Shown piece by piece: positions 31,700 to 42,080 of a stretch of DNA of 64,000 nucleotides. The notes below the pieces were generated by a model. That model was given only the letters and a program-made list of their open reading frames with translations. It was not told the origin of the DNA and made no database searches. Position numbers and translations under genes: made by a program. Source of the stretch: Paenibacillus xylanexedens (GTDB lineage Bacteria; Bacillota; Bacilli; Paenibacillales; Paenibacillaceae); the NCBI RefSeq assembly GCF_017874615.1, contig NZ_JAGIKV010000006.1, positions 1 to 64,000 on the forward strand, in the 5' to 3' direction. Every line of letters starts with the position of its first letter. Within the stretch, counting starts at the first letter, position 1.

Positions 31700-33847
31700 T
31701 CAATAAATTGTCCGATCCTGTTCATCCGCTATGCCGCTCTTGCGATAGAAGTACGTATTGATCATGTCGCGCCATTCCTTCGCATGTTCGGCCTGGTTGT
31801 ACTGTAATGAAGCAACTTTGCTGAAAATAACCGGGTCGATTTTGCCCTCCAGCTGTCTCCATGTCTCGGCTAAAGCCTCCGCCTGCGCAACACCTTCAAA
31901 GTGTGTATCATAAATATGCTGAATGACCGTTTTACCCGAATGCAGAACATGGGTGTACGGCACGTGATGGAAAAATAAGATCAGCTCATCCGGACAGGTG
32001 TCTACGGACTCATAACGATCAGCATTCTCAGGGTGATACTGTGAAGTGTATCCTGTACCGCTGTTCACGGTTCGATCTACACCAATGCCATGACAATCGG
32101 CAAAGTGATACGTTCCCCATTTGGAATACTCGTATCCATCTACATTCGGCCCGTAGTGATGTTCCGGATTAACCATCCAACCCACACCGAGAGGCGCAGT
32201 GTAATTCTCATAGATATCTAGTGAAGTCAAAAGCATGCCCGTAACCCGCCGCACAACTTCGTCTTCATGTCCAAAAGTAAGTCTCACCCACTCATCGGCA
32301 ATCTCTTCCGCGGACAGCTCCGGGTTCCACGCAAGTCTTCCATATCCATATAGATTCGCCTGCGCGAGTGGATGTCCTGTCCAACAGGCATCTGCACCAA
32401 TATTGGATACTGCGGCGAAGCCACTGTATGGTCGTTTATACAGAGAACCGTCCGCAATTCGCTTGATCTCTGAACCTTCGCCTTTGGCGTATGTGTCAAA
32501 GTCCAATACTTCTTTCCACTGGGGAACCAGATAACAGAGATGACGTTGTTGACCGGTATACTCCTGTGTAATCTGAAATTCAATCACCTGATTTGTATTT
32601 TCCATGGCACCGAACAGCGGGGATACTGCCTCTCTCACCTGAAAGTCCATCGGCCCATTTTTGATTTGCAAAATGACATTTTCGGCAAAACGCCCGTCCA
32701 GCGGCGTAAAGTGGTCATAGGCTGCACGTGCACGGTCAGTGGAACGATCCCGCCAGTCCTGCTTGCAGTTATAGACAAAGCAACGCCAGATGACCAATCC
32801 ACCGAATGGCCGAAGGGCTTCAGCCAGCATGTTCGCACCATCGGCATGATCACGGTTATACGTGAACGGTCCCGGACGATTCTCGGAGTCTGCCTTGATC
32901 AGGTAACCGCCAAAATCGGGAATCGCTGCGTACACCTTGGCCGTTTGAATGTTCCACCATTCCCGTACTTGCGCATCCAGCGGATCAGCTGTACGCAATC
33001 CACCAATCTCCATTGGACTCGCGTAGTTGGCGCACAGGAACAATCGAATACCATACGCTCTGAATTCAGCGGCAACCTTCGCCACATCACTAAGATAACG
33101 TTCCGTCAGAAACAGGCTCTCACGGCGGTGTACATTGACGTTGTTGATCGATATGGCATTGATTCCCGTGGAAGCGAGTAAACGTGCGTAATCCCGGATG
33201 CGTCCCAAGTCCAGCGTGAATTCCCCGTTATCATAGAAAATGGATTCTCCTGCGTAACCACGCTCAATGCTGCCGTCCACGTTATCCCACTGATTAATCA
33301 TCCGTAGCGCATTGGTTGGCTGTTCTGTAATGAAGCTCCACTTATTCACAGCGTCATCCGCCTTATGTGCACTCCCTTGATCCATTGTCAGCTCTCGAAG
33401 CAGATGGAATGCACCATACAACACACCTTGGGGAGTCTCTGACCCAATGACCAGTACACCCTCGGTCTCGTTCTCACGAATGATGTACCCTTCCCCTTGA
33501 ACAGTTGAACGCTCTGTCTCGCTGAACAACCCAGCCACGGAATCGCTCCCTGTCCAAGTGCCGATTCGTATTGCGGGAGCGGAAGCGAGATTGTCCCGTT
33601 CATTTTCCTGAGCATCAGACAGATGACTGACCGACGGTTTCACGCCATATAACCTCTCCAGTCCCCGTGAAAGTTCGGTCAGAGCTGTTGTGATCACTCC
33701 ATGGTTCTCTTCCGCCAGTATCAGTTTGCTCCATGCAGGAGCCGTCTTTTTGGTAAACTCATTCGCTCTTGGCAATTCAGAGTGATACCCCAGCCACGCA
33801 TCGTACTGTGGACCCGACAAAGCAGCTTGAACGACGGATTGGCTCAT
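31700..33847 (-). CDS. aguA: alpha-glucuronidase, GH67
   Basis: 715 residues. Removes (4-O-methyl)glucuronic acid from the end of xylo-oligosaccharides. GH67 landmarks include [48 protein letters not shown] and a C-terminal region with [20 protein letters not shown]. No signal peptide, so it acts inside the cell on imported aldouronic acids. The ATG overlaps the xylosidase stop (ATGA), with GGAGG before, so the two are coupled. It links by function to uxuA and the mannonate oxidoreductase further right. Confidence 0.95.
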   Translation of the reverse strand: MSQSVVQAALSGPQYDAWLGYHSELPRANEFTKKTAPAWSKLILAEENHGVITTALTELSRGLERLYGVKPSVSHLSDAQENERDNLASAPAIRIGTWTGSDSVAGLFSETERSTVQGEGYIIRENETEGVLVIGSETPQGVLYGAFHLLRELTMDQGSAHKADDAVNKWSFITEQPTNALRMINQWDNVDGSIERGYAGESIFYDNGEFTLDLGRIRDYARLLASTGINAISINNVNVHRRESLFLTERYLSDVAKVAAEFRAYGIRLFLCANYASPMEIGGLRTADPLDAQVREWWNIQTAKVYAAIPDFGGYLIKADSENRPGPFTYNRDHADGANMLAEALRPFGGLVIWRCFVYNCKQDWRDRSTDRARAAYDHFTPLDGRFAENVILQIKNGPMDFQVREAVSPLFGAMENTNQVIEFQITQEYTGQQRHLCYLVPQWKEVLDFDTYAKGEGSEIKRIADGSLYKRPYSGFAAVSNIGADACWTGHPLAQANLYGYGRLAWNPELSAEEIADEWVRLTFGHEDEVVRRVTGMLLTSLDIYENYTAPLGVGWMVNPEHHYGPNVDGYEYSKWGTYHFADCHGIGVDRTVNSGTGYTSQYHPENADRYESVDTCPDELILFFHHVPYTHVLHSGKTVIQHIYDTHFEGVAQAEALAETWRQLEGKIDPVIFSKVASLQYNQAEHAKEWRDMINTYFYRKSGIADEQDRTIY

Positions 33848-36033
33848 TGTACCGCCTCCTTGCTGGCATAGATCTGCGCAATGCGATTCCCTTTTCCTTC
33901 GAGTAGCCATAGGATCGAGGTTACACCACGCGGGTAGTACTTGCTGCCAACCGCTACACCAGACAGGATCTGGTCACTCCAGCACCAGTAGGATTCCTCC
34001 GGATGCAGCAGCCAGTTGACATGAGCCGCGTCTGCTGCCTTGCCTGTCTCATTCCATTCCACACCCAGCAGCTCTCTAGCGATAAACTGGGACAGATAGA
34101 TTTTGCTCAACCACGAGTTATTGCTTGTTGAGGACAGTTTCCAGCCTCCATCTTCGAACAGACATGTTCCCGGTACAAGAACTGTCTTCAGATGAGTTTG
34201 GAGTGCTTTCAGATAAGGTCCAAAACGGCCATTGACATCCAGTGCTGCTTCACAGCCTGTAAAGTACGGGAACACCAAACCTTCAATCGCCGGAATGATT
34301 CGAGAATCATTATTTTCTGCAATAACAGCTGGAATGTAGCCGCTATCAGTCAACTGTGCAGCAATACTGGCAGCGCAGCGATCCGCTTGAAGCCCTGCTT
34401 GATGGGACAGATCGGCCAACTTCTCAGTTGCGAACAGCTTCTCCAATGCAACATAGACCGCCCAACATTTACCCGCCAGATAGATATTATTGCGAGACTG
34501 TCCAAGTGACACATCCAGGCTGTCGTAGGTTGTAATCTCCGCTCCACCTTGGGTACGGCTGCTATCCAGACCCATCAGACCGTTACGCTGCTCTGCGTCG
34601 GGATGGTCACGATTAAGCATGCTTTCGAAGCAATCCTGGATAACAGGTAACATGTTTTTCACAAAAGCTTGATCCTGTGTCTGTTCAATGTATACTGTCG
34701 CGCAGCAGAGCCAGTTCACCAGTTCCTCGTGGCTCATCTGTGAGAAACAGTCGTCAATGCCAACCAGCTCATATGCCGAGTGTCCAGGGCGTGAGAACAC
34801 ATTGGCAACACCAATATCATGGGTAAAGGTAATTCCTCCCGGATATAACTTCTCTTCCCCCGGGAAACGAACCTGATCCGTATAACTGTATCGTTTCACA
34901 AACCACTCCAGCTCATTACGCACCGTCCATGGATTCAAGGCAAGCTCGAAGTACAACTGATCAGCCGTCAGATCAAGTGTGTTCATCATCCGATACTCCC
35001 CTTCGTTCACCACCCAGAGTGGCTCACCATCGGCATCCAGCAGTTGAGTACTGGCATAATAGCTGTGAATGGAATGAGCAAGCATGAATGATTGATCTTC
35101 GGTCAAAGCAGCCGATCCAAGGCGTTGTTCAACCTCTCCACAAGATGCGGTCAACTCACTGAAGCGTTGTAGTGCATACTTTCCTGCTGCCTGAATATCG
35201 GAGAAGTACCGCGTATACCAATACGTTGTGTCCATTCCGGTCGTCACAATGCCCCCGCGATAGAAACATACTGCGAATTGATACGTACGTTTCTCTCCAG
35301 CCGGAACCTCCATCAGTAGTGCAGCGGTTGAGCCCAGTCCAAATGCCAGATTCTCCCGATGTTTCTCCTGCAACAGTTTCTCCAGTGTAAATCCGCGTGC
35401 GGGCCACAGTCCGTCATCTGCTGACATAATTGCTGTAAGTCGACCTTGTCCCACACCTGTGATGGAGCCACCTTCCGGTCCCCCAATCAGACGCATCGCA
35501 GAGTACGGATCATTGCCCTGATAGCCAAAGTAGGCTTTGCGGGGTTGTTGACCTGCCGTATTGTCAATCGTCATCTCAACCAATACGGCAGGTACGAGTG
35601 CATCCATTAATTCTTCACGATCCCCATTCGTTGGATCAGGTACTGGACGTACAGGCGAGTAGATACGGAACGTCAGATCTCCAGCAGTCCACGTATCCGT
35701 ACCTGAGGTAAATTCACGGGTAATATCTTCATCGCGAAAAGCCGTAATAAGAGGTTGTGGAACTTTGGTCGCTGTTGTCGACGCAGTGTCCCCATTCTCC
35801 AACTTCTCTACATCATAGCGGCTGCTCTCATCCTCGGAAGCTTCATAAAAAGGAAGCGCCTGATAATTGTCGCCATCGCGAGATTGTAATCCAATATATA
35901 CATTCTGGTCTGCCGGCTTGCCGAGTTCAAGACCCAGCCCGCCTTTGGCTCCTTTGTAACCCAGTGTAAAACTCGCAAAAGCACCAATCGGTGCGTGATG
36001 TGCATTATAAAAGATGGATTTGGACGTATTCAT
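33844..36033 (-). CDS. xynB: beta-xylosidase, GH52
   Basis: 729 residues, collinear with GH52 xylosidases of Geobacillus: [51 protein letters not shown] (nucleophile Glu near 340), [40 protein letters not shown] (acid/base Asp region) and [20 protein letters not shown]. It cuts xylobiose and short xylo-oligosaccharides in the cytoplasm; no signal peptide. First gene of the operon with aguA, behind a cre site and divergent from an AraC regulator. Confidence 0.95.
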   Translation of the reverse strand: MNTSKSIFYNAHHAPIGAFASFTLGYKGAKGGLGLELGKPADQNVYIGLQSRDGDNYQALPFYEASEDESSRYDVEKLENGDTASTTATKVPQPLITAFRDEDITREFTSGTDTWTAGDLTFRIYSPVRPVPDPTNGDREELMDALVPAVLVEMTIDNTAGQQPRKAYFGYQGNDPYSAMRLIGGPEGGSITGVGQGRLTAIMSADDGLWPARGFTLEKLLQEKHRENLAFGLGSTAALLMEVPAGEKRTYQFAVCFYRGGIVTTGMDTTYWYTRYFSDIQAAGKYALQRFSELTASCGEVEQRLGSAALTEDQSFMLAHSIHSYYASTQLLDADGEPLWVVNEGEYRMMNTLDLTADQLYFELALNPWTVRNELEWFVKRYSYTDQVRFPGEEKLYPGGITFTHDIGVANVFSRPGHSAYELVGIDDCFSQMSHEELVNWLCCATVYIEQTQDQAFVKNMLPVIQDCFESMLNRDHPDAEQRNGLMGLDSSRTQGGAEITTYDSLDVSLGQSRNNIYLAGKCWAVYVALEKLFATEKLADLSHQAGLQADRCAASIAAQLTDSGYIPAVIAENNDSRIIPAIEGLVFPYFTGCEAALDVNGRFGPYLKALQTHLKTVLVPGTCLFEDGGWKLSSTSNNSWLSKIYLSQFIARELLGVEWNETGKAADAAHVNWLLHPEESYWCWSDQILSGVAVGSKYYPRGVTSILWLLEGKGNRIAQIYASKEAVQ

Positions 36034-36058
36034 GAATCATAACCCCTCTCAGAATGGT

Positions 36059-36072
36059 TGCATACGTTTTCA
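36059..36072 (-). promoter_or_regulatory. cre site (CcpA operator)
   Basis: On the minus strand TGAAAACGTATGCA fits the cre consensus WTGNAANCGNWNNCW at every fixed position. It lies 26 bases before the xylosidase start, so glucose repression of the xylan operon is expected. Confidence 0.75.
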
Positions 36073-36176
36073 TTAGCCCCATCCTAACACGTGGTTCCAC
36101 CTCCGACCATGATCAAATCAATCGGATATTTACCCAAATCAAGCTGATAGACTATAATGGATTAAAGCGGTTACAA

Positions 36177-36225
36177 AAAAAATATTCCATTTGATAAACG
36201 TGCGTAATCAAATGGAATATTTTTT
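36177..36225. promoter_or_regulatory. perfect 19-bp inverted repeat between xynB and the AraC gene
   Basis: The arm AAAAAATATTCCATTTGAT is repeated inverted as ATCAAATGGAATATTTTTT around an 11-base loop. It could be a terminator, an attenuator in the araC leader, or an operator. It ends 29 bases before the AraC start. Confidence 0.6.
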
Positions 36226-36254
36226 GAACAACCTCATATGAAGGGGGATCTTCC

Positions 36255-37166
36255 ATGTCTTCAACGTATTTGCCTCCTACTTTGGGAGAAAGTGTCCATG
36301 AAGTTTTTTATCCAGATGTACAAACAACGGTTAATCTGTTCGCCATTCATTTACGAAGTGTCGGTACGGACTGGGATTATCCGACGCATGAGCACCCTCA
36401 ATATGAATTGAATTATGTCACAGAAGGCGAGCAACGCATGATGGTGAATGGTACCCTATACATTCAAAAGGCTGGCGAACTGCTCCTGATACCTCCGGGA
36501 AGCATTCATTCCAGCCAGAGCCATAACGGTAAGGGATTCACGTATTTTTGCATGCATTTTGACATTGATGATCAGTTGTTCCTATCGTTGCTGGCACGTA
36601 TCAAACAAGTGCGATTCAGTGCGGATAGTCCGGTTACACAGCAGATTGAGCCGGTTTTGCGCAAATTGATGTCATCTGCGGATGATGAGACAGCCAATAC
36701 GATGGTACAGCGAATGCAGCTTCAATCTACGGTATTTGAACTATTTGGCCATCTGTGGGAAGCGGTCTCGCAAGAGGCAGCGCAATGGTTTACCGACGGA
36801 CACGAGAAGATCGAACTCGCCCACCAGATTCGTAATCGGTTGCAAGGCCTGATGAGTCAGCAATTCAAGCAGGGACACGAGTCCAACGGTCACTATGGCA
36901 TTGATGATATTGCAGCAGAGCTGGGCATCAGTTCTTCTCACTGTAATCGCGTGTTCAAGGAGGTGTTCGGTCAGTCTCCTCGTGCTGTATTATCCCAGTT
37001 GGTTTTGCATGAAGCGAAGCTTCTTCTGGGCAATCCGAAGCTGTCCGTTCAAAATATTGCCGTCATGCTTGGTTATAAGGATATTGCCCATTTCAGTCGT
37101 CAATTCAAGCGCTGGTCCGGCATGTCACCCTCCCGTTACCGACAGGAACAGCCTGCTCTGGAATAG
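36255..37166 (+). CDS. AraC-family regulator with cupin domain
   Basis: 303 residues. An N-terminal cupin-like sensor (about 30-110: YPTHEHPQYELNYVTEGEQR, LLLIPPGSIHSSQ) and a C-terminal double HTH: DDIAAELGISSSHCNRVFKE and VQNIAVMLGYKDIAHFSRQF followed by KRWSGMSPSRYRQ. Divergent from the xylosidase operon, so it probably activates it in response to a xylan-derived sugar. AAGGGGG precedes the ATG. Confidence 0.9.
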   Translation: MSSTYLPPTLGESVHEVFYPDVQTTVNLFAIHLRSVGTDWDYPTHEHPQYELNYVTEGEQRMMVNGTLYIQKAGELLLIPPGSIHSSQSHNGKGFTYFCMHFDIDDQLFLSLLARIKQVRFSADSPVTQQIEPVLRKLMSSADDETANTMVQRMQLQSTVFELFGHLWEAVSQEAAQWFTDGHEKIELAHQIRNRLQGLMSQQFKQGHESNGHYGIDDIAAELGISSSHCNRVFKEVFGQSPRAVLSQLVLHEAKLLLGNPKLSVQNIAVMLGYKDIAHFSRQFKRWSGMSPSRYRQEQPALE

Positions 37167-37184
37167 GTCTAGTAGCAGGCTGTT
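37147..37184 (+). terminator. terminator of the AraC gene
   Basis: AACAGCCTGCT pairs with AGCAGGCTGTT, followed by TGTCTTTCTG. The stem begins inside the last codons of the gene. Confidence 0.75.
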
Positions 37185-37196
37185 TGTCTTTCTGAT

Positions 37197-38600
37197 TTAT
37201 TTCAACAAACGCTTAATCAGCTTCAGCTTGTTATCATACGGTGGATACAGAATCGGCAGATTCAACTTGGTGCTTTTTTTCAGTACACTTTTGAGATGAG
37301 AGAAGGTTTCGAAGCTGTACTGCCCATGATACGAGCCAACGCCAGAATGACCAACACCACCGAATGGCAGACGCGGATTCGCTACATGCGTGATGGTATC
37401 GTTAATGCAGCCGCCTCCAAAAGAAACTTCGCGTAGCACTTTGTCCTGAACCCGGGTGTCGGAAGTAAACAGATACAAGGCGAGTGGTTTCGGCCGCTTT
37501 ACGATTTCTACAATGGCTTCATCCAGGTTACGATAACTAATGATCGGCAGAATCGGTCCAAAAATCTCATCTTCCATCGTCGCTGCATCCCAGGACTCCG
37601 CATCAATCAGTGTAGGTTCAATAAAGCGATCTTCCTCATCCGAATTTCCCCCATATATCACTTTGGCCTGATCCCGTTCAATCAGAGTTGTCAGCCGTTT
37701 AAAATGTCCCTTGTTCACGATTCGCCCATAGTCCTTGTTGTGCTGGATATCCGAACCAAAGAAGGACACAATCGCTGCTTTCATCTCCGTAATTAACGGT
37801 TCCTTCACGCGCTCATGCACAAGTAAATAATCGGGTGCGATACAGGTCTGTCCTGTATTGAGCAGTTTGCCCCATATAATGCGCTCAGCTGCTACCTTGA
37901 TATCTGCCTGTTCATCAACGATGACAGGGCTCTTGCCTCCAAGTTCTAACGTAACGGGGACGAGATTTTTGGCAGCTGCCTCCATCACAATCTTGCCTAC
38001 CGGTACACTGCCTGTAAAAAAGATATAGTCGAATGGCGCGTTAATCAGCGCTGTCGTTGTGTCTTTAGCACCGTCAAGTACCTGTACGTATGCCGGTTCG
38101 AACACGCTCGCAATCATCTCACGTACAATAGCGGACACCGCAGGTGTATTCTCTGACGCTTTGAGCACGGCTGTGTTACCTGCTGCAATAGCACCTACCA
38201 ATGGTTCGATTAAGAGTTGAAAAGGATAATTAAACGGTCCGATGATCAGAACTGCCCCGTAGGGTTCGGGTATGATATAACTTTTCGAACCAAGGAGTGC
38301 CATTTGTGTTTTCACTTTAACGGGTTTCACCCATTTATTCACTTTACGAATGGTGTGTGTGATGCTATCCATCATAAATCCGATCTCGGTTGTGTAGGAT
38401 TCGAACTCACTTTTGCCCAAATCCTGATAGAGAGCTTCTGTCAATCTGGATTCGTACTTTTGAATGGCCTGCTTCAGTTGGGTCAGACGGGCAATTCGAG
38501 CTTCTGCCGATCTTGTGGCCCCGGAACGAAAGAACTGTCGTTGCTGCTCTAAAATCTGTTCAACTTCCTGACTGGTTACTTCCTGTATAGTCGTTGTCAT
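37197..38600 (-). CDS. aldehyde dehydrogenase, class 3-like (YwdH type)
   Basis: 467 residues. IIGPFNYPFQLLIEPLVGAI, NAD loop FTGSVPVGKIV, catalytic Glu in ELGGKSPVIVDEQ (near 218) and catalytic Cys in NTGQTCIAPDYLLVH (near 251). The hydrophobic C-terminus (KLKLIKRLLK) may associate with the membrane, as in fatty-aldehyde enzymes. It lies downstream of an ArsR gene in the same direction, with matching operators before both, so it is probably induced by a toxic aldehyde or similar signal. Confidence 0.93.
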   Translation of the reverse strand: MTTTIQEVTSQEVEQILEQQRQFFRSGATRSAEARIARLTQLKQAIQKYESRLTEALYQDLGKSEFESYTTEIGFMMDSITHTIRKVNKWVKPVKVKTQMALLGSKSYIIPEPYGAVLIIGPFNYPFQLLIEPLVGAIAAGNTAVLKASENTPAVSAIVREMIASVFEPAYVQVLDGAKDTTTALINAPFDYIFFTGSVPVGKIVMEAAAKNLVPVTLELGGKSPVIVDEQADIKVAAERIIWGKLLNTGQTCIAPDYLLVHERVKEPLITEMKAAIVSFFGSDIQHNKDYGRIVNKGHFKRLTTLIERDQAKVIYGGNSDEEDRFIEPTLIDAESWDAATMEDEIFGPILPIISYRNLDEAIVEIVKRPKPLALYLFTSDTRVQDKVLREVSFGGGCINDTITHVANPRLPFGGVGHSGVGSYHGQYSFETFSHLKSVLKKSTKLNLPILYPPYDNKLKLIKRLLK

Positions 38601-38631
38601 ATATACATACTCCTCTATTTATTATTGATCA

Positions 38632-38650
38632 AGCGTTTAAACTTACGAAC
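38632..38650. promoter_or_regulatory. ArsR operator before the aldehyde dehydrogenase gene
   Basis: AGCGTTTAAACTTACGAAC followed by CTA shares CGTTTAAACWTWCGAACCTA with the site at 39056, and lies between the arsR stop and the aldehyde dehydrogenase start. Confidence 0.6.
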
Positions 38651-38690
38651 CTATAAGGCACATGCAAAAGCATGTTCTATCACTATTACT

Positions 38691-38993
38691 CTACAGACAC
38701 TCTTCTTCCAAAGCAGCTACCAGTTCCTTCAACAGTTCCACCGATGCATTCAATGAAGCCGAATAATAGCGCTGTGTGCCCTTCTGTTCCACAGATATAA
38801 GCCCTTTCTCTAACAACAGCTTGAGATGATGCGATATGGCTGGCCGGGATAGGCTGGATTGTTCGGTAATTTCATTCACCGTCATTCTGCCCTTCTCGGT
38901 GAGTGTCAGCAAAATGGATTGACGATGGTTGTCACTTAACACCTGAAATAACGGAATACAGGTTTGAAAAACGCTAATTGCTTTTTGTCCCAT
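38691..38993 (-). CDS. ArsR-family repressor (aldehyde dehydrogenase operon)
   Basis: 100 residues of winged helix: FQVLSDNHRQSILLTLTEKG, recognition helix SSLSRPAISHHLKLLLEKGL and wing KGTQRYYSA. No metal-binding Cys pair apart from single residues near each end. Transcribed ahead of the aldehyde dehydrogenase gene; two copies of one operator-like sequence flank it. Confidence 0.9.
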   Translation of the reverse strand: MGQKAISVFQTCIPLFQVLSDNHRQSILLTLTEKGRMTVNEITEQSSLSRPAISHHLKLLLEKGLISVEQKGTQRYYSASLNASVELLKELVAALEEECL

Positions 38994-39055
38994 AGTTTCA
39001 CCTCTATACTATTTCTTCTTCATTATTTCTACGTATATTTTCTTGTTTTATGTCT

Positions 39056-39075
39056 GTTCGTTTAAACATTCGAAC
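39056..39075. promoter_or_regulatory. ArsR operator upstream of the ArsR gene
   Basis: GTTCGTTTAAACATTCGAAC is an imperfect inverted repeat (GTTCG and CGAAC ends) 63 bases before the arsR start, and matches the site at 38632. Confidence 0.6.
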
Positions 39076-39159
39076 CTAATGACTGAATTGTACTCTTTAA
39101 TCACTTGAACTGCAAGTTAACCATCAACTAAATTTAAAACAATACCGATAAAGCGCTTC

Positions 39160-39187
39160 CATACTACCATACAAGTATGGTAGTATG
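39160..39187. promoter_or_regulatory. 28-bp palindromic operator upstream of the GntR gene
   Basis: CATACTACCATAC-AA-GTATGGTAGTATG has perfect 13-base arms, 20 bases before the GntR start. It is the likely binding site of that regulator. A half-matching cre-like sequence (AAAGCGCTTCCA) lies next to it. Confidence 0.8.
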
Positions 39188-39207
39188 TCATTGAAGGAGT
39201 TGAAGTT

Positions 39208-39942
39208 GTGGAATATACCCCAAAGTTATCATCCAAAGCCGGTTTGTTGCCTGTTGCGAGCAATATGTCTTCCATGAATAATAAGCAATCTTACTCAACG
39301 CGAGATGTCGTTTACTTCACGCTGAAACAACTCATTTTGAGTTTGAAAATGCCTCCGGGAACAGCTATTTCTGAGAAGGAAATTTCGCTGGAGTTCCAGG
39401 TAAGCCGGACACCTGTTCGAGAAAGTTTTGTACGGCTTGCACAGGAAGGTCTGCTGGAAGTGTATCCACAGCGCGGCACATACGTCTCTCTGATTCAGGT
39501 CGATCTCGTTGAGGAAGCACGGTTCATGCGTGAACAGCTCGAACGAGCCGTAATCAGGCTCGCCTGCGAGAACTTTCCGAACGAACAAATGATGGCACTT
39601 GAACAGAACCTTGCGTGGCAACAGGAATGCAGGGTCAAACCGGATGATGAACGAATGTTCCAATTGGATGAGGAATTCCATAGCACTCTTTTTGCAGGCT
39701 GCAACAAAAGCAACACCTGGACTGTTATCCAGCAGATGAATGTACATTTGAATCGAAGTCGCATGTTACGCCTGTCCTCGGACCACCAGTGGGATCATCT
39801 GATTGAACAGCACCGGTCTATGGTCAAGGCCATTCAGCAGCATGATGCCGACACAGCAGAGCGACTGATGCAGGAACATTTGCATTTAACTGTCACCGAT
39901 TTGGCTGTCCTGCAGGATACATATCCGTCCTATTTTCAATGA
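39208..39942 (+). CDS. GntR/FadR-type regulator of uxu genes
   Basis: 244 residues. Winged HTH at about 40-90 (ISEKEISLEFQVSRTPVRES, FVRLAQEGLLEVYPQRGTYV) and an FCD effector domain after 95, with metal-ligand type residues Asp, His and His in LDEEFHSTLFAGC and the later EQHRSMVKAI and MQEHLHLTV. FCD regulators such as UxuR and ExuR sense hexuronate intermediates. GTG start after AGGAG. A 28-bp palindrome lies in its promoter, and uxuA follows. Confidence 0.9.
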   Translation: MEYTPKLSSKAGLLPVASNMSSMNNKQSYSTRDVVYFTLKQLILSLKMPPGTAISEKEISLEFQVSRTPVRESFVRLAQEGLLEVYPQRGTYVSLIQVDLVEEARFMREQLERAVIRLACENFPNEQMMALEQNLAWQQECRVKPDDERMFQLDEEFHSTLFAGCNKSNTWTVIQQMNVHLNRSRMLRLSSDHQWDHLIEQHRSMVKAIQQHDADTAERLMQEHLHLTVTDLAVLQDTYPSYFQ

Positions 39943-39982
39943 CTGAATTTTTCTTCCTACTATTCATGATGAGGTGAACGTG

Positions 39983-41050
39983 ATGAGAATGGTTTTTCGC
40001 TGGTTCGGCGAAGGCAATGATACGGTAACGCTGGATCATATCCGGCAGATTCCGGGTGTTGAAGGTATTGTGTGGGCACTGCACGATGTTCCTGCTGGCG
40101 AGGAATGGCCGATGGACAAAATACTCGCTGTCAAAACAGCAGCGGACAAGGCCGGGTTACATCTGGATGTCGTTGAGAGTGTGAACATCCATGAGGATAT
40201 CAAGTTAGGCCTGCCATCAAGGGATAAATACATTGCGAACTATATTAAAACAATGGAGAAACTGGCTCAAGTTGGTGTGAAGGTCATCTGTTACAACTTT
40301 ATGCCGATCTTCGACTGGCTTCGCACGGATATGCACAAGGAAATGGAGGATGGCTCAACTGCCCTCTTTTATGAGCACAGTAAGCTTGCAGATATAGAAC
40401 CTCTAGAACTCGTTCGACGCATTACGGAAAACTCCGCACTCACCATGCCAGGTTGGGAACCGGAACGATTGCAGTATTTAACAGGTCTGTTCGAAGCCTA
40501 CAAGGATGTAACCGAGGATCATATGTGGGAGCACGCACGTTATTTCCTGCAAGAGATTATGCCTACAGCCGAACGGCTGGGGATTCGAATGGCCATCCAT
40601 CCAGATGACCCGCCATGGCCAATCTTTGGATTACCAAAGATTATTACAAGTCAGGAGAATGTTCGGAAATATTTGAATCTTTATGATAGCCCTTACAACA
40701 GCGTGACACTATGCAGTGGCTCTTTGGGAGCGAATGCTGATAATGACATTATCGGGATGATACACGAGTTCAAGGATCGGATTCCATTTGCCCACATTCG
40801 GAATGTAAAAATCTACGATAATGGCGACTTTATTGAAACGTCACACCGCAGTCAAGATGGAAGCGTCGATATTGCTGGGGTTGTTGAGGCTTATCACGAT
40901 ATCGGTTATGAAGGTTATGCAAGACCCGACCATGGTCGTCACCTCTGGGGAGAACAGTGCCGACCTGGTTATGGACTCTATGACCGGGCTTTGGGGATCA
41001 TGTATCTCTGGGGCGTCTGGGATTCCCTGCAAAGGAGGGCAAAAGCATGA
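39983..41050 (+). CDS. uxuA: D-mannonate dehydratase
   Basis: 355 residues. Converts D-mannonate to 2-keto-3-deoxygluconate. Typical UxuA features: [74 protein letters not shown] and [11 protein letters not shown], whose His, Asp and Cys residues hold the metal. The ATG follows GAGGTG by 6 bases. The next gene overlaps by ATGA. The uronate isomerase (UxaC) that should precede it is not in the window. Confidence 0.96.
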   Translation: MRMVFRWFGEGNDTVTLDHIRQIPGVEGIVWALHDVPAGEEWPMDKILAVKTAADKAGLHLDVVESVNIHEDIKLGLPSRDKYIANYIKTMEKLAQVGVKVICYNFMPIFDWLRTDMHKEMEDGSTALFYEHSKLADIEPLELVRRITENSALTMPGWEPERLQYLTGLFEAYKDVTEDHMWEHARYFLQEIMPTAERLGIRMAIHPDDPPWPIFGLPKIITSQENVRKYLNLYDSPYNSVTLCSGSLGANADNDIIGMIHEFKDRIPFAHIRNVKIYDNGDFIETSHRSQDGSVDIAGVVEAYHDIGYEGYARPDHGRHLWGEQCRPGYGLYDRALGIMYLWGVWDSLQRRAKA

Positions 41051-41910
41051 GTGAACGTCAATATGAACGCTCATCTCGTCTCGAAGGCAGAACGGCTGTA
41101 ATTACCGGAGGTGCTGGAGTATTATGCCGCTCCATGGCGGAAGAACTCGCTCGGCACGGTGCAAGTGTAGCCATCCTGAACCGCACAGTGTCCAAGGGAC
41201 AGGAAGTTGTATCTGCGATAGAAGCTGCTGGTGGCAGAGCGATTGCTATTGCCTGTGACGTAACCCAGGCCGATAGTGTGCAAGCAGCGGCAGATGCGGT
41301 GCTGGAACAGCTCGGACCATGTGATATTCTGATCAATGGCGCCGGTGGCAATAACGCCAGTGCCAACACCACAAATGAAATTTTCAGATTGGAAGATCTG
41401 GAACAGCAGAACGTCACGACGTTTTTCGATGTGAGTGTAGAGGGATTTCGTCAGGTCATGGATCTGAATTTTGTCGGTTCCCTCATCCCCACTCAGGTCT
41501 TTGCAAGACATATGATAGAGCGCGATGTTCCCGCTACTGTCATAAACATTTCTTCCATGAGCGCCCCATCGCCCATGACGAAAGTTCCTGCGTACAGCGC
41601 TGCGAAGGCAGCGATTAACAACTTCACGCAGTGGCTTGCCGTTCATCTGGCCGAATCAGGAATTCGTGTCAATGCTATTGCACCCGGGTTTTTCTTGACC
41701 GAGCAAAACCGTAATCTATTACTGCAACCAGACGGCTCACCTACGGAGCGTTCCAGTAAAATTATTGCTCATACACCCATGCGCCGCTTTGGCAAACCGG
41801 AAGACCTGCTTGGCACATTGATGTGGCTTGCGGATGAAAGACAATCCGGCTTTGTCACTGGCACAGTCATTCCGGTAGATGGCGGATTTATGGCGTATTC
41901 CGGTGTATAA
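41047..41910 (+). CDS. SDR-type D-mannonate oxidoreductase
   Basis: 287 residues. Classical [35 protein letters not shown], Ser in [52 protein letters not shown] and [14 protein letters not shown]. This matches the YjmF/UxuB-type enzymes of Bacillota that reduce fructuronate to mannonate. Coupled to uxuA by ATGA overlap, so the pair performs consecutive steps of glucuronate use. Confidence 0.9.
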   Translation: MSERQYERSSRLEGRTAVITGGAGVLCRSMAEELARHGASVAILNRTVSKGQEVVSAIEAAGGRAIAIACDVTQADSVQAAADAVLEQLGPCDILINGAGGNNASANTTNEIFRLEDLEQQNVTTFFDVSVEGFRQVMDLNFVGSLIPTQVFARHMIERDVPATVINISSMSAPSPMTKVPAYSAAKAAINNFTQWLAVHLAESGIRVNAIAPGFFLTEQNRNLLLQPDGSPTERSSKIIAHTPMRRFGKPEDLLGTLMWLADERQSGFVTGTVIPVDGGFMAYSGV

Positions 41911-41960
41911 GGATTAACGTGTAAATGAATCAGTTCAACTAATATAGAGAATTTATAGAG

Positions 41961-41998
41961 ACCGAAGCTTGGGATACATACCCAGGTTTCGGTTTTTT
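41961..41998 (+). terminator. terminator of the uxu operon
   Basis: ACCGAA-GC-TTGGG, loop, CCCA-GG-TTTCGGT then TTTTT, about 50 bases past the stop. Confidence 0.85.
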
Positions 41999-42080
41999 GC
42001 GTTCAAGCATAAGATCATCCGGCGTAGGAAAAGCTTGTTATAGTACTATGCGAAGTGAAGTAAAGGATGGTGATACATAT

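Noticed and set aside
39145-39160. cre-like site next to the GntR operator (ATAAAGCGCTTCCA)
   Set aside because: Two fixed positions of the consensus are wrong, so it is not listed as a cre site.
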